The notes: generated by a model from the letters alone, not told the origin. A DNA stretch of 64,000 bases from Teredinibacter waterburyi (GCF_001922985.1 NZ_MRUH01000164.1:1-64000), one strand, 5' to 3'. Positions 1 through 9,738 are shown, numbered from the stretch's first letter. A program made the numbers and translations.

Positions 1-11
1 ATATATGAAAA

Positions 12-38
12 CCTCGCTCGCAAGAGCGGGGTTTTTTT
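12..38. terminator. Rho-independent terminator, probably bidirectional
   Basis: A GC-rich stem (arms 12-19 and 24-31, GCAA loop, one G-T pair) is followed on the plus strand by seven Ts and preceded by AAAA. It can end a plus-strand transcript entering from the left and, more weakly, the minus-strand kinase gene that stops at 128. Confidence 0.75.
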
Positions 39-127
39 ATATCTAATACAGAATAGTTTTTTATTCCCACCCCAAAAGTCCAGCAACCCAACAAATTGAA
101 CGGCCGGACAACAAGCTTGGCGACTAG

Positions 128-3100
128 CTAGATCGGGATCAGCACGGTAAAGGTACTACCCTTGCCCACCGCGCTTTCACAAATTACCCGCCCTCGATGC
201 AAGCGTACAAACTCATCTACTAGCGCTAACCCCAAGCCTGTACCAAAACCCTGTATGTACCGCGTGCTGTCATCGACTTGTTCGAAGCGTCGAAACAATC
301 GCTCTTGGCTCTCGGGGCTTATTCCCTTACCCGTATCGGCGACCTTAATTGCGCAGTGGTACTGGTCTTCATATAACTCCAAAGCGACCGATACCGAGAT
401 CACGCCGCTGTCGGTATATTTAATCGCGTTAGACAACAGGTTGTGCATGATTTGAGTTAACCGTTGTACGTCTGCAGTAAGAGTGGCAACCGGACATTCA
501 CCAGCCCACTCTAACCTAAGCCCTTTTTTCTCGGCCGCCACGTGATGGTCATTGATACAGTCGGAAAGCAACTTGGTTAGCTGACATAACTCTAGATTAA
601 CATCCATCTTGCCGGCTTCGATTTTTGACAAGTCGAGAATATCGTTAATAACGTTGTTTAAATGTATGCCGTTACGATGAATGGTATCCAAGGCATTCAA
701 CAGTTGGCTATCGCCACTATCTCTATATTTATTTAAGGCTCGCTTAGAGAACCCATTGATAGAGTTTAGCGGTGTACGCAACTCGTGCGAGACATTAGCA
801 AGAAAACGGGACTTAGCGGCATTTGCCTCTAGTAACTCCTCTGTGCGCGATGCCACTTGTCGATTTAGTTTGGCATTGATATAGCGTAAAAAAACTAGCC
901 GCGAAAAAAGGTAGGCCAACAATATCAATACGATTAGATAGATCGCATAGGCGACGTTACTTCGCCATAGCGGCGGCAACACTCGCACATCAAGACTGCG
1001 GATATTTGGAGACCAATCACCAAAATGATTTCTAGCTTTCAGCTCAAAGGTGTAGTGACCAGGAGAAAGATTGGCATACTTTACGGAGCTGTTGCCAATG
1101 CTCGATCGCCAATCCTGATCGACGCCCTTCATCCGATAAAAAATCTTACTTTCGTTTGCAAAACTGTAGTTTAAATTAGCGAATTCGAAGCTGATTAACT
1201 TCGCACTATCCGCGAAGGAAACCGTTTCCGTCTCACTAACAGCGCGCGTCAATGGTGACCCCTGCTCCGCAACCGCTACCGACTCACCGAGAACCGAAAG
1301 ATCTGTGAATTCCAAAATTGGTTCACCATCAGGCAATCGAAGTGTCGTGGGGTTAAACTTAGAAAGCCCCTCCGTACTGCCGAAATACAAAGAACCGTCG
1401 TTATTTTTCAACGTCGTCAACCGATTACTAATTTCACCCGCCAGCCCTAACTGTTTGGTCAAGAGTGTTTCTACACGTGCAGTCTCAGCGTTAACTTTGG
1501 CAATGCCAGCATGACTGCTCAACCAAACATCGCCGCGTTGATCAAACTGCAGTGCCGACAGACCATTTGCCGGCAACCCATCTAATTGCGTTATCCGCCG
1601 AACGTCATTCCCTCCCTTCACCCAACGTATCAGCCCGGAACTTTGCGTCGCTAACCAAATAGTATTATCGGGGCCGAGTAAAATAGATTTAACTCTCTGC
1701 GTGGATACCCCCAAAGAATTGGAAAAATCTATCCGTTCAAACTGGCCAGTGTTGGGATAAAAGTGATTGAGCCCACGTTGTGTTCCAATCCAAAATGATC
1801 CATCGAGATCCTCAACAATATCTAACACATAATTAGAGCTTAGCGAGTTTTCATCGGTTTCATCGACGTTATAGACGTGAAAACTATCGGTGCCGGAATT
1901 ATAGCGATATAGACCTGCGCTCTCGGTACCGATCCACAGAGTACCGTCGCTATCGACAAACAATTTCCATATATTCGCCCCACTAAACTGACTGTCATTA
2001 GAGCCATCTTGGTAGCGGGTAAACTGATTTTTAACTCGGTCAAACCGTGCCAAACCACCCGACCAAGTACCAATCCAAATAGCGCCATCTGGGGTTTCCG
2101 CCAATGCCGTAACGGCATCGGCTGGAATGGAATTTTTATCTATTGAAGAATGCAAATAATGAACAATTTCGCCACTAGCCTCGTCCACTTGGTTCAGGCC
2201 ATTTTCGGTCCCCACCCAAAGATAACCGTCGCGGCTGCGTAACAAAGAAAGAATGCTGCTATCACTTAAGGAGTTGGGATTATTTATTTCTTTCTGCCAG
2301 CGCTTAATTTGGTCGGTCACTGGGTGGTAGCGATTTAAGCCTCCGGGGAAAGTCATAAACCAAACATCTCCAGAACGATCTTCTAAAACTCTCCGTACAT
2401 TGCTGGATAGCAAACTTCGCTCATCGAAACTGTCATGTACATATTGTTGGAAGAGCTGGGTTTCGTTATTGAAGCGGTACACGCCACCTTTGTCTATTGC
2501 CACCCAAGTATTGCCGCGACTATCGCTGTAGATATCGTTAACTATCCCACCGCGTAACTGACCAAATTGTGTTCCGGGTAAAAAGTTTGTAAAGGTTTTA
2601 GCGTCTGAATTTAGCCGGCTGACCCCTCCCCCCCACGTACCTACCCAAATTCGACCTAATGCATCCTGAACAAACGTACGAACGTCATTATGCGCCAAAC
2701 TATTCACGACCCCGGGCTGGTGTTTGAAGTGGATAAAGGAGTTGTCTCTGGGATCAAAACGGCTAATACCGGCATCTTGGTAACCGATCCAAATATAACC
2801 GTCGCGATCTTCGAAAAGCCCGCGCACAAGATTAGATGCGAGCCCACCCTTAGATGCTTGCAAACGGCGGATAGTGTCGCGACTCGACGATAAGATGGCA
2901 ATACCACCAAGTGTTGCGGCATATATTTGATGGTCGCGAGATTCTATAACCGCGCTGACGTAGTTATGGTTAATGCTATTCGCATTGTCGGGCTGATGAA
3001 GGTAAGCCGTGAATGTGTGGCTGGCTGGGTCAAATTTGCGCAAACCGTAATCTGTAGCGATCCACAAATGACCTCGATGATCTTCTTCTAAGTCCCACGC

Positions 3101-3409
3101 TAGCTCGCTTGTGTCGACACCGCTGCCGGTTCCCCAGCGTTGAATTCGAGAGCCATCGAAGCGCAACAGCCCTACCTCGGCAGCCAACCACAAGAAGCCT
3201 TTACGATCCTGAATAACATCATTGATAGAATCGAGCTTATAGCCTTCTTCCGACTTGGCAAAACGCTGTACCTGAAGATCAGATGCCTGCACAAACATAG
3301 ACGACAGCAATAGGAAGAAGCCGCCAAACAAGAGGGCAGCATTGGCTAGTGGCTGTGTAAATTTATTAACTGCAGCCAGAACAACACCCAGAGAGAAACG
3401 CACGTACAT
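128..3409 (-). CDS. Propeller/Y_Y_Y-domain membrane sensor histidine kinase
   Basis: A 1093-residue sensor kinase. A signal peptide or membrane anchor lies at about 18-43. It is followed by many two-component propeller repeats of the type [IV]W[IV]GT..GG[LV].R[FY], filling about 50-730 and expected to form two beta-propellers. Then come a Y_Y_Y domain (about 735-810), a membrane helix near 818-840, HisKA with the H-box VSHELRTP (His875), and HATPase with N994, the G1 motif DTGKG (1025-1029) and the G2 motif GTGLGL (1056-1061). The architecture matches periplasmic ligand sensors that often respond to glycans. The protein ends after the ATPase domain, with no receiver or DNA-binding domain, and no response regulator gene lies beside it. 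The ligand is unknown. Confidence 0.9.
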   Translation of the reverse strand: MYVRFSLGVVLAAVNKFTQPLANAALLFGGFFLLLSSMFVQASDLQVQRFAKSEEGYKLDSINDVIQDRKGFLWLAAEVGLLRFDGSRIQRWGTGSGVDTSELAWDLEEDHRGHLWIATDYGLRKFDPASHTFTAYLHQPDNANSINHNYVSAVIESRDHQIYAATLGGIAILSSSRDTIRRLQASKGGLASNLVRGLFEDRDGYIWIGYQDAGISRFDPRDNSFIHFKHQPGVVNSLAHNDVRTFVQDALGRIWVGTWGGGVSRLNSDAKTFTNFLPGTQFGQLRGGIVNDIYSDSRGNTWVAIDKGGVYRFNNETQLFQQYVHDSFDERSLLSSNVRRVLEDRSGDVWFMTFPGGLNRYHPVTDQIKRWQKEINNPNSLSDSSILSLLRSRDGYLWVGTENGLNQVDEASGEIVHYLHSSIDKNSIPADAVTALAETPDGAIWIGTWSGGLARFDRVKNQFTRYQDGSNDSQFSGANIWKLFVDSDGTLWIGTESAGLYRYNSGTDSFHVYNVDETDENSLSSNYVLDIVEDLDGSFWIGTQRGLNHFYPNTGQFERIDFSNSLGVSTQRVKSILLGPDNTIWLATQSSGLIRWVKGGNDVRRITQLDGLPANGLSALQFDQRGDVWLSSHAGIAKVNAETARVETLLTKQLGLAGEISNRLTTLKNNDGSLYFGSTEGLSKFNPTTLRLPDGEPILEFTDLSVLGESVAVAEQGSPLTRAVSETETVSFADSAKLISFEFANLNYSFANESKIFYRMKGVDQDWRSSIGNSSVKYANLSPGHYTFELKARNHFGDWSPNIRSLDVRVLPPLWRSNVAYAIYLIVLILLAYLFSRLVFLRYINAKLNRQVASRTEELLEANAAKSRFLANVSHELRTPLNSINGFSKRALNKYRDSGDSQLLNALDTIHRNGIHLNNVINDILDLSKIEAGKMDVNLELCQLTKLLSDCINDHHVAAEKKGLRLEWAGECPVATLTADVQRLTQIMHNLLSNAIKYTDSGVISVSVALELYEDQYHCAIKVADTGKGISPESQERLFRRFEQVDDSTRYIQGFGTGLGLALVDEFVRLHRGRVICESAVGKGSTFTVLIPI

Positions 3410-3659
3410 GATCTGAATAACCTAAACCTTTTGCGAAATGCGAAAACTGTGTAGAAGTATAGTTTAGATTTAGGCGCCACATGGAACTGCAGCACTAATA
3501 ACAGGAAAGGCTAGTCTGAAACCTATTTAGAACCCAGTTTAGGTCAAGATAGATTAGAAAGGGCGAAAGACAAGATCGTAAACTTGGCCTTTAACGAGGG
3601 CGTTGCACCAGTAAAACGATCTAACAGAGCGCAACAGTTAAAACCAAACCCTCCAAAAA

Positions 3660-4220
3660 TCAGTGTGAAGGCTTAAAGTTGTATTCGCCAATATTCGGGA
3701 AAGAGAGGGTAAATTGAGATTCGCGCTGCTCGTAAACGTGGTTAGCGACCACGCGGGCTTGCTCGCAGCCATCTGAGCACTGAGGAATCGAAAATTGGTA
3801 CACCGGAAACTCATTCAGCTCGCGTACGCTCATTGAGTAACTAACCTCACGTAGGCCTTCAGGGTTGGTGTCCGAGGCTGGCTCAGTCTGCAGCATCCAC
3901 TGCACATAGAGTTTATTGGTTTGCAGATTTGCCCCCGCCTGATCGTCGGCAACAGTGGCGTGAGTAATCACAAAACGGTAGATCCCCGTTACACCCTGAT
4001 ACTCCCAACTGCCACCATCCCAACTTTCAACAATGGTTTCGCCAATTTCTTCAGGGTTAACAAATTGATCCCGCCGCGCCCAATCTTGAGTTTGGGTTTT
4101 TCCCTGCTCGGCGTAGCTTGGCCGAGAGGAGGCCGTAGCAGCACACACCGTAAAACTTGTGAACAACAAAATACCAATGCTACTAACCGCCAACGCACCC
4201 CTGCTTAAAATATACCTCAT
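3660..4220 (-). CDS. Hypothetical exported protein
   Basis: A 186-residue protein that I do not recognise. The N-terminus is a clear signal peptide: two arginines, a hydrophobic stretch at about 8-27, and an Ala-rich cleavage zone near 27-30. The mature part is beta-rich in appearance and has one closely spaced cysteine pair (PQCSDGCEQ, near 147-155), which could form a disulfide in the periplasm. The start is supported by GGAG seven bases before the ATG at 4220. It lies between the kinase and aguB on the same strand, with gaps of 250 and 72 bases, so it may be its own unit. No function is proposed. Confidence 0.7.
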   Translation of the reverse strand: MRYILSRGALAVSSIGILLFTSFTVCAATASSRPSYAEQGKTQTQDWARRDQFVNPEEIGETIVESWDGGSWEYQGVTGIYRFVITHATVADDQAGANLQTNKLYVQWMLQTEPASDTNPEGLREVSYSMSVRELNEFPVYQFSIPQCSDGCEQARVVANHVYEQRESQFTLSFPNIGEYNFKPSH

Positions 4221-4292
4221 GTTGCAACTCCAGCCTTAAGATTGAATAGCCCTAGTAAGCGTTAATTTTCGAGAATAAGAAAGATTGCCGAC

Positions 4293-5210
4293 TCAGATTG
4301 TCTTATCGATCCAGCGCCGACTAAGGTTCGCGTAAGCATCGACGCGACGATCGCGAAAGTAGGGCCAAATCCTACGCACAGACTCAGATCGTTCCAAATC
4401 TATTTGAGCGCAAAAAGCTCCCTCTTCTTCTATAGAGGGCTTTAGTAAATACTCGCCCTGAGGACCTGTAATAAAACTGCTCCCCCAAAATTCAATGCCG
4501 TCTTGGTCGTCCATTGGCGATGCCTCAAAACCGGTTCGATTTGCGACAATAACAGGCAATCCATTGGCTATCGCATGAGCACGCTGAATGGTTAGCCACG
4601 CGGTGCGCTGACGCTCCTGCTCGTCTTCATCATCGTTGGGCGCCCAACCGATCGCGGTTGGGTAAATCAGCATATCGGCACCGGCCAGCGCCATTAACCT
4701 TGCGGCCTCAGGATACCACTGATCCCAACAGACCAATACGCCGAGCTTACCGACGCTGGTTTCAATTGGCATAAAACCGTTCAGTTTTGTCGGCTCTACA
4801 TCGCCAGGTGTAAAATAAAATTTTTCGTAAAATCCGGGGTCATCGGGAATATGCATCTTGCGGAAGATACCAACACGACCTTTCTGTCCATCTAATACCT
4901 GAGCAGTATTGTGGTAAAGCCCTGGTGCACGCTTTTCAAACCCAGACATAACAACAACAATATCTAATTCCGCCGCCAGATCACGTACCAGCTGATAGGT
5001 TGGGCCGTCTAGTGGCTCGGCGAGGTCGAAGCAATCGGTATCTTCCACTTGGCAAAAATACTGCGTCGCATGTAATTCTTGCAAGACAACCAAGCGCGCA
5101 CCTTGGGCCGCAGCATCGCGCACATGGCGAGCCGTTGCCGCTAGATTTTCAGTTTTGTTATTGCCGGGAATTGCCTGCTGCACGACCGCAGCTATAAATT
5201 TTTTATTCAT
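4293..5210 (-). CDS. aguB: N-carbamoylputrescine amidase
   Basis: A nitrilase-superfamily enzyme that hydrolyses N-carbamoylputrescine to putrescine, CO2 and ammonia, the last step of the agmatine route. The catalytic triad is visible: Glu in VVLQELH, Lys in FRKMHIPDD and Cys in LVCWDQWYPEA. About 305 residues is normal for the family. A GTG at 5219 would overlap the aguA stop codon. The ATG at 5210 is preferred because a GTAGGG ribosome site precedes it and family members start near this point. It is directly downstream of aguA, and the gene partnership confirms the substrate call over other nitrilases. Confidence 0.93.
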   Translation of the reverse strand: MNKKFIAAVVQQAIPGNNKTENLAATARHVRDAAAQGARLVVLQELHATQYFCQVEDTDCFDLAEPLDGPTYQLVRDLAAELDIVVVMSGFEKRAPGLYHNTAQVLDGQKGRVGIFRKMHIPDDPGFYEKFYFTPGDVEPTKLNGFMPIETSVGKLGVLVCWDQWYPEAARLMALAGADMLIYPTAIGWAPNDDEDEQERQRTAWLTIQRAHAIANGLPVIVANRTGFEASPMDDQDGIEFWGSSFITGPQGEYLLKPSIEEEGAFCAQIDLERSESVRRIWPYFRDRRVDAYANLSRRWIDKTI

Positions 5211-5215
5211 TTGTT

Positions 5216-6232
5216 TCACCCTACTTGCATAGTGGCGCAGTGCAAACTGCCGTGTTGTTCTAAGAGCGCTTCACAGCGCACGGCTACCGTACGATAACTC
5301 GGCAATGCTTTTGCGATTACCGAAAGTGCCGTCGCATCTTGTTCTAAACCATAAATAGGCACATAGACCGTGTTATTACAAAGCAAAACGTTAGCATAGG
5401 TTGCCGGCAACATACGACCGTCAACTTGACTGTAAATTTCGGCCGCCGGCAAGCTGTATAACTGCCACCCGTTGTTCAAACAAATGGCTTCCAGCTGGGT
5501 ATTCAGAGAATCTAATTGGTCTGCGTCTGGGTGATTCGCATCGCGGCCACAAGCCACAATAATATCGTCGGCAACAAAACGTGCGATGGTATCGATATGA
5601 CCATCGGTGTCATCGCCGGTTAGATTAATATCTGTAACCCATTCAACACGCGTTACGCCTAACTCTTCTGACAGACATTTTTCAACATTCGCCACGCTCA
5701 TATTCGGGTTGCGCAACTCATCGACTACACAGTTCCGATTCGCCAAAAGGACGCCCTTAGAATTCACTTCAAGCGCCCCACCTTCCAATACGAACCGAGA
5801 CTTGCTGACAGCAGCTCCAATCAAATCGCTTAGTCTCACTGCAACGGCGTCGTCTTTCTCGGCGCGGTATTTCTGCCCCCAGCCATTAAACACAAAACTC
5901 TTATAATTAAAGCTTTTGTCATCACCTTTATTCGAAAGCGTTAACGGCCCGTAGTCGCGGATCCAGGTGTCGTCGTAGGGAATATGGGTAACGCTTCGCA
6001 AGCGAGCACGTTGCTTGGGCAAAAGACTCAGCTGTTCAAGCCAGTGTTTATGTTCTTCTGAATCGTGACACAGCAACCACAACTCAACTGTATCGTCGTT
6101 AACGAGAACCGCTTCCACCATCTCGCGATAGCAATTTAATACCGTGGCTAGTGTTTCTTGCCATGCGCTGCCTGAAAATGGCAAAGCCATCAGTACCGCG
6201 CGCATCGGTAGAAATTCGGGGTATAGAGCCAT
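5216..6232 (-). CDS. aguA: Agmatine deiminase
   Basis: A 338-residue pentein-fold deiminase converting agmatine to N-carbamoylputrescine plus ammonia in the cytoplasm. Family landmarks are visible: the N-terminal region with TWIRDYGP, the LEGGALEV stretch, the GDDTDGHIDT motif containing the catalytic His and Asp, and the C-terminal NVLLCNNTVY containing the candidate nucleophile Cys. It ends five bases before the preferred aguB start, so the two form a translationally linked pair supplying putrescine from arginine-derived agmatine. Neither speA nor a local regulator gene is seen here. Confidence 0.93.
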   Translation of the reverse strand: MALYPEFLPMRAVLMALPFSGSAWQETLATVLNCYREMVEAVLVNDDTVELWLLCHDSEEHKHWLEQLSLLPKQRARLRSVTHIPYDDTWIRDYGPLTLSNKGDDKSFNYKSFVFNGWGQKYRAEKDDAVAVRLSDLIGAAVSKSRFVLEGGALEVNSKGVLLANRNCVVDELRNPNMSVANVEKCLSEELGVTRVEWVTDINLTGDDTDGHIDTIARFVADDIIVACGRDANHPDADQLDSLNTQLEAICLNNGWQLYSLPAAEIYSQVDGRMLPATYANVLLCNNTVYVPIYGLEQDATALSVIAKALPSYRTVAVRCEALLEQHGSLHCATMQVG

Positions 6233-6328
6233 AAATCCTGCGTACCTATTTTTCCGTCGATTAAAACGGTTATCGATTCTTACATTTGACTAAAGAGAAG
6301 CGTGCTTATATCGCAACCAAAACGCACA

Positions 6329-6370
6329 ACGGCTAGGAACTTCAAATAAACTTTTGAGGTTCCTAGCCGT
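6329..6370. repeat. 17-bp inverted repeat between ccmG and aguA
   Basis: Arms 6329-6345 and 6354-6370 pair over 17 positions with one G-T pair and an 8-base loop. There is no T-run on either strand, so it is not a classical terminator. It sits in the 232-base gap 6233-6464, after ccmG and before aguA. It could stabilise or end the ccm transcript, or be an operator for aguA. Confidence 0.6.
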
Positions 6371-6464
6371 GTAAGATCATCAACGCAAACCTTCGCAGGG
6401 ATTTATTAACACTAATATATTCTAGCGAAAGCCTTTGGCGCTAAGGCTCTTTTTTGCGAACGCT

Positions 6465-7019
6465 CTAATTCGCAACTTCCGCATCTGGATTCCTGTATTG
6501 AGCAAACAGCGGAGCTAATTTAGATCGCCAAACACGTTCGTCAACCACCCCCACATGCTTGTAACGAATAATACCTTCGGCATCGACGAAAAAGGTTTCT
6601 GGCGCACCGTATACGCCGAGATCTAAACCAAGGCGACCATCGGTATCGACAATTATCGTTGAATAAGGATTACCAAAATGATCTATCCATTCCCGCGCAG
6701 GCTCATCTTCATCCTTATAGTTTAAGCCAACAATATTTACCCCTTTTTGCGCGAGCGTATTTAAATACGGGTGCTCAACGCGACAAGATGGACACCAAGT
6801 GGCCCAGACGTTGATCAGTAACGGCGCGCCAACAATATCGGCACGAGTAACCCGCTGCTCACTAGCGAGCAAATTCGGAACGGAGAACTCTGGAACCGGC
6901 TTATCGATTAGAGCGGACGGCAAATGACTCGGGTCATTACTTAACCCCCGCCATAAAAAAGCCGCCATCACCGCAAAAATCACAAGTGGAATAAATAATT
7001 TTAAACGGTTCACAATCAC
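6465..7019 (-). CDS. ccmG: Thiol:disulfide interchange protein CcmG/DsbE
   Basis: A 184-residue thioredoxin-like protein anchored in the inner membrane by one N-terminal helix (about 10-24), with its domain in the periplasm. It reduces apocytochrome c cysteines before haem attachment. The redox motif is WCPSC (Cys76, Cys79). The later GAPETFFVD stretch is the cis-proline region typical of the CcmG group. The GTG start overlaps the ccmF stop codon and has GGGAAG upstream. The usual downstream partners ccmH and ccmI do not follow; the next gene is aguA. Confidence 0.93.
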   Translation of the reverse strand: MIVNRLKLFIPLVIFAVMAAFLWRGLSNDPSHLPSALIDKPVPEFSVPNLLASEQRVTRADIVGAPLLINVWATWCPSCRVEHPYLNTLAQKGVNIVGLNYKDEDEPAREWIDHFGNPYSTIIVDTDGRLGLDLGVYGAPETFFVDAEGIIRYKHVGVVDERVWRSKLAPLFAQYRNPDAEVAN

Positions 7020-9091
7020 GACTTCCCTTCTGGTGCGGGTTCAAGGTCTGACACTAGGTCCGAGGACGCCTCTCCACCGATTTCTAAAATCGCATCGGCC
7101 TCGTTTCCATCTGCTCTTTTTTCGGCGCTAGGTTCACTATCACCAACGACTAATTTCTCATCGCGAATCTTGTAGCGCTTATCAAACATCGCCAGTCCGC
7201 CACCAAACGCCATAATGAGCGCACCGAGCCAGATCCAGCGCACCACAGGCAAGTAATGAATTCGTACAGACCAGTCAGTGTTACCTAATTGTTCGCCAAG
7301 GGCCGTGTAGATATCGCGGAAGAAACCCACATCAATATCCGCTTCGGTCATAACGTTACCACCAGAAAAGTAATGACGTTTCTGCGGCTTCAAGCGCACC
7401 ACTTCTTTGCCATTTTTGCGTACTGCCACTTCACCAACATCAGCAAAATAGTTTGCGCCACGCACCCGAATAACATCGATTAATTCATATTCATAGCCAG
7501 CATAAACCTTGGCCACACCTATGGTTAAGCGCACGTCGCGCTCGTCGGTATAGATAGTGTTAAGCGAAGCACCTAAAAGACTGACCGCAAAACCAATATG
7601 GGCGAAGATCATGCCGTAGTAGCTACGCGAGAGCTTAGTCAAACCGTCAGTAAAACTTTTCGATTTTGAGGTTTTACGCTTTACGTCCCACAGTGATGCA
7701 AGAATCACCCAAGAGCCAAGCGTTATTGAAATCGCAGCAGGGATAGAGTATTCACCAGGAAAGACACCGGGTAGAAAACTACCTATCCAGCAGCTGAGTA
7801 ACAGCGGATGAAGAAACCAATTACGCAGCCGAGAAAAGTCGGTCTTCTTCCAGTTGAGCATAATACCCAAGCCCATAAGAGCCGCTACCAACCCCATCAC
7901 CTTGGTAAAAAAGAAGTTAAACCAGGGGGCGCCAACCGATATTTTCCCCATATTTAGTGCGTCGGAAACCAGCGGATACAGGGTGCCAAGCAATACTAGG
8001 TTTGCCGAAATAAAGAACAGTAAAGTATTGGCGAGCAAGAACCCTTCTTTAGAAAAGAAACCGAAACCGCTGGAGCTTTTCACCATTGGCGCACGGAAAG
8101 CAAACAGTGTTAAAGAGCCGCCGACGACGACACCTAAAAAGCCCAGAATAAAGATGCCGCGCGTTGGGTCTGCAGCAAAGGCATGCACCGAGGTTAACAC
8201 CCCCGAACGAACCAAGAAAGTCCCCAACAAACTCAAAGAAAAGGCGAAGATAGCCAGTAGTAGCGTCCAGTTTTTAAACACACCACGCTTCTCGGTCATC
8301 GACAGCGTATGAATTAGTGCTGTACCCACAAGCCAAGGCAAAAGCGAGGCGTTTTCGACTGGGTCCCAGAACCACCAGCCGCCCCAACCGAGTTCGTAAT
8401 AGGCCCACCAACTACCCAGCGCGATACCAACCGTCAAAAAACACCAAGCTGCGTTTGTCCAAGGTCGAGACCAGCGCGCCCAAGCCGCATCAAAGCGGCC
8501 AGAAATTAGTGCGGCTATCGCAAAAGCAAATACCACAGAAAAGCCCACATAACCCATATACAGCATGGGCGGATGGATAATCATCCCTGGGTCTTGCAGC
8601 AGCGGGTTCAAATCGCCACCATCCAACGGAATATTGGGCAGCGCGCGATCAAAGGGGTTGGAGGTAATAAGGGTAAAGCTCATAAAGCCAACGGCAACCA
8701 TACCCATTACCGACAGTACACGCGCCAACATATCGAGCGGTAAACCTTTACTCAGCCGACTCACTGCAAAGGTCCAACTACTGAGGATTAGAATCCACAG
8801 CAATAGCGACCCTTCATGTCCGCCCCAAACGGCACTCAATTTATATTGCACCGGTAAAACTAGGTTGGAATGGCGAGCGACGTAAGCGACAGAAAAATCA
8901 TCAACGTAAAATGAATAACCTAGGATAACGAAAGCTATCAAAATAAATACGAAGAAGCCGGCCGCTAACGAACGGCTTGACGCCATCCATACTACCCGAC
9001 CGGTAAAACTCCCAATCATAGGAATCACGGCAAGACAGAGGGCTAAGAAAAAAGCAATGATTAACGAAAGCTGCCCAAACTCAGGAATCAT
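7016..9091 (-). CDS. ccmF: Cytochrome c haem lyase subunit CcmF
   Basis: A polytopic inner-membrane protein with many hydrophobic segments, part of the CcmFGH haem ligation complex. It carries the WWD-type haem-handling motif GWGGWWFWDPVENAS and the conserved HPPMLYMGY segment. A longer open frame runs upstream to 9217, but its first 42 residues overlap ccmE and look unlike CcmF. The ATG at 9091, with GGAG upstream and the typical MIPEFGQ beginning, is the likely start, giving about 691 residues. The C-terminal tail (last roughly 70 residues) is hydrophilic and acidic. Confidence 0.95.
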   Translation of the reverse strand: MIPEFGQLSLIIAFFLALCLAVIPMIGSFTGRVVWMASSRSLAAGFFVFILIAFVILGYSFYVDDFSVAYVARHSNLVLPVQYKLSAVWGGHEGSLLLWILILSSWTFAVSRLSKGLPLDMLARVLSVMGMVAVGFMSFTLITSNPFDRALPNIPLDGGDLNPLLQDPGMIIHPPMLYMGYVGFSVVFAFAIAALISGRFDAAWARWSRPWTNAAWCFLTVGIALGSWWAYYELGWGGWWFWDPVENASLLPWLVGTALIHTLSMTEKRGVFKNWTLLLAIFAFSLSLLGTFLVRSGVLTSVHAFAADPTRGIFILGFLGVVVGGSLTLFAFRAPMVKSSSGFGFFSKEGFLLANTLLFFISANLVLLGTLYPLVSDALNMGKISVGAPWFNFFFTKVMGLVAALMGLGIMLNWKKTDFSRLRNWFLHPLLLSCWIGSFLPGVFPGEYSIPAAISITLGSWVILASLWDVKRKTSKSKSFTDGLTKLSRSYYGMIFAHIGFAVSLLGASLNTIYTDERDVRLTIGVAKVYAGYEYELIDVIRVRGANYFADVGEVAVRKNGKEVVRLKPQKRHYFSGGNVMTEADIDVGFFRDIYTALGEQLGNTDWSVRIHYLPVVRWIWLGALIMAFGGGLAMFDKRYKIRDEKLVVGDSEPSAEKRADGNEADAILEIGGEASSDLVSDLEPAPEGKS

Positions 9092-9545
9092 AGGATAACT
9101 CCTCACACACCGCTTGGTGCTCGCCCGACCCTTGCAGGCTGTCGGACACTTCTGGAGGGGTATAATTTTCGTCGTGCTTCGCCAAGACTTTGGTGGCGAC
9201 AAAAATGCCACTCTCATTCAGCTTACCCGTGAGCACAACCGCTTCGCCTTCACTGAACAAGTCGGGCAGAATTTTGTTGTAGGTTACCGGCAATTGTACG
9301 GCGCCATCAGTCACTTTGAAGCTAACATCAATACCATCAGTACTACGCTCAACAGAACCCGGCACAACACAACCGCCAGCACGAATACTGGTGTTGACTG
9401 GTGCAGTACCGTCGACAATTGACGACGGTGGATAGAACAGATTCAAATTATTACCAAGGGAGTAGAGGGTAAGCCCTACTCCGGCGCTGCTGACCACAAC
9501 AATAAAAAGAATAACGATCAAACGTTGCTTACGCTTCGGGTGCAT
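9081..9545 (-). CDS. ccmE: Cytochrome c maturation haem chaperone CcmE
   Basis: A periplasmic haem chaperone that binds haem covalently and passes it to CcmF. It has an N-terminal basic anchor with one membrane helix, an OB-fold body, and the signature LAKHDENYTPPE with the haem-binding His and the following Tyr. The start MHPKRKQR at 9545 fits other CcmE proteins better than the upstream frame beginning at 9581. Its end overlaps the ccmF start by 11 bases. An oddity is a Cys in GGCVVPGSV, where other CcmE proteins usually have a hydrophobic residue. Confidence 0.95.
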   Translation of the reverse strand: MHPKRKQRLIVILFIVVVSSAGVGLTLYSLGNNLNLFYPPSSIVDGTAPVNTSIRAGGCVVPGSVERSTDGIDVSFKVTDGAVQLPVTYNKILPDLFSEGEAVVLTGKLNESGIFVATKVLAKHDENYTPPEVSDSLQGSGEHQAVCEELSYDS

Positions 9546-9546
9546 T

Positions 9547-9738
9547 TTAACTCCGCAGTTCGGCGCGCGCTTGAATTGCACGCTGAGTCTTCATAAATTT
9601 TCGTTTGGCTAGCGCTGGCGAAATTGCCAGGTAAGCTAGGCCTAACAAGGTTGCTCCATAGCAGGCAAACACGTAACCGCCGTGCCCTTTCATGGCAAAG
9701 AAAGCCGCTAGGTTATCAAACTGAAATACTATATCCAT
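9547..9738 (-). CDS. ccmD: Haem exporter protein CcmD
   Basis: A small 63-residue membrane protein that helps release haem-loaded CcmE from CcmABC. The start MDIVFQFDNL at 9738 leads into the family signature MKGHGGYVF.CYG, followed by a single membrane helix and a basic tail. The frame extends further upstream, but those 11 residues are not CcmD-like. It ends one base before the ccmE start, which places it firmly in the ccm operon. An 83-base gap separates it from ccmC. Confidence 0.9.
   Translation of the reverse strand: MDIVFQFDNLAAFFAMKGHGGYVFACYGATLLGLAYLAISPALAKRKFMKTQRAIQARAELRS

Noticed and set aside
7854-8885. Several open frames on the plus strand opposite ccmF
   Set aside because: They are compositional shadows: ccmF on the other strand is strongly supported by motifs and operon context, and the shadow products have no domain-like features.
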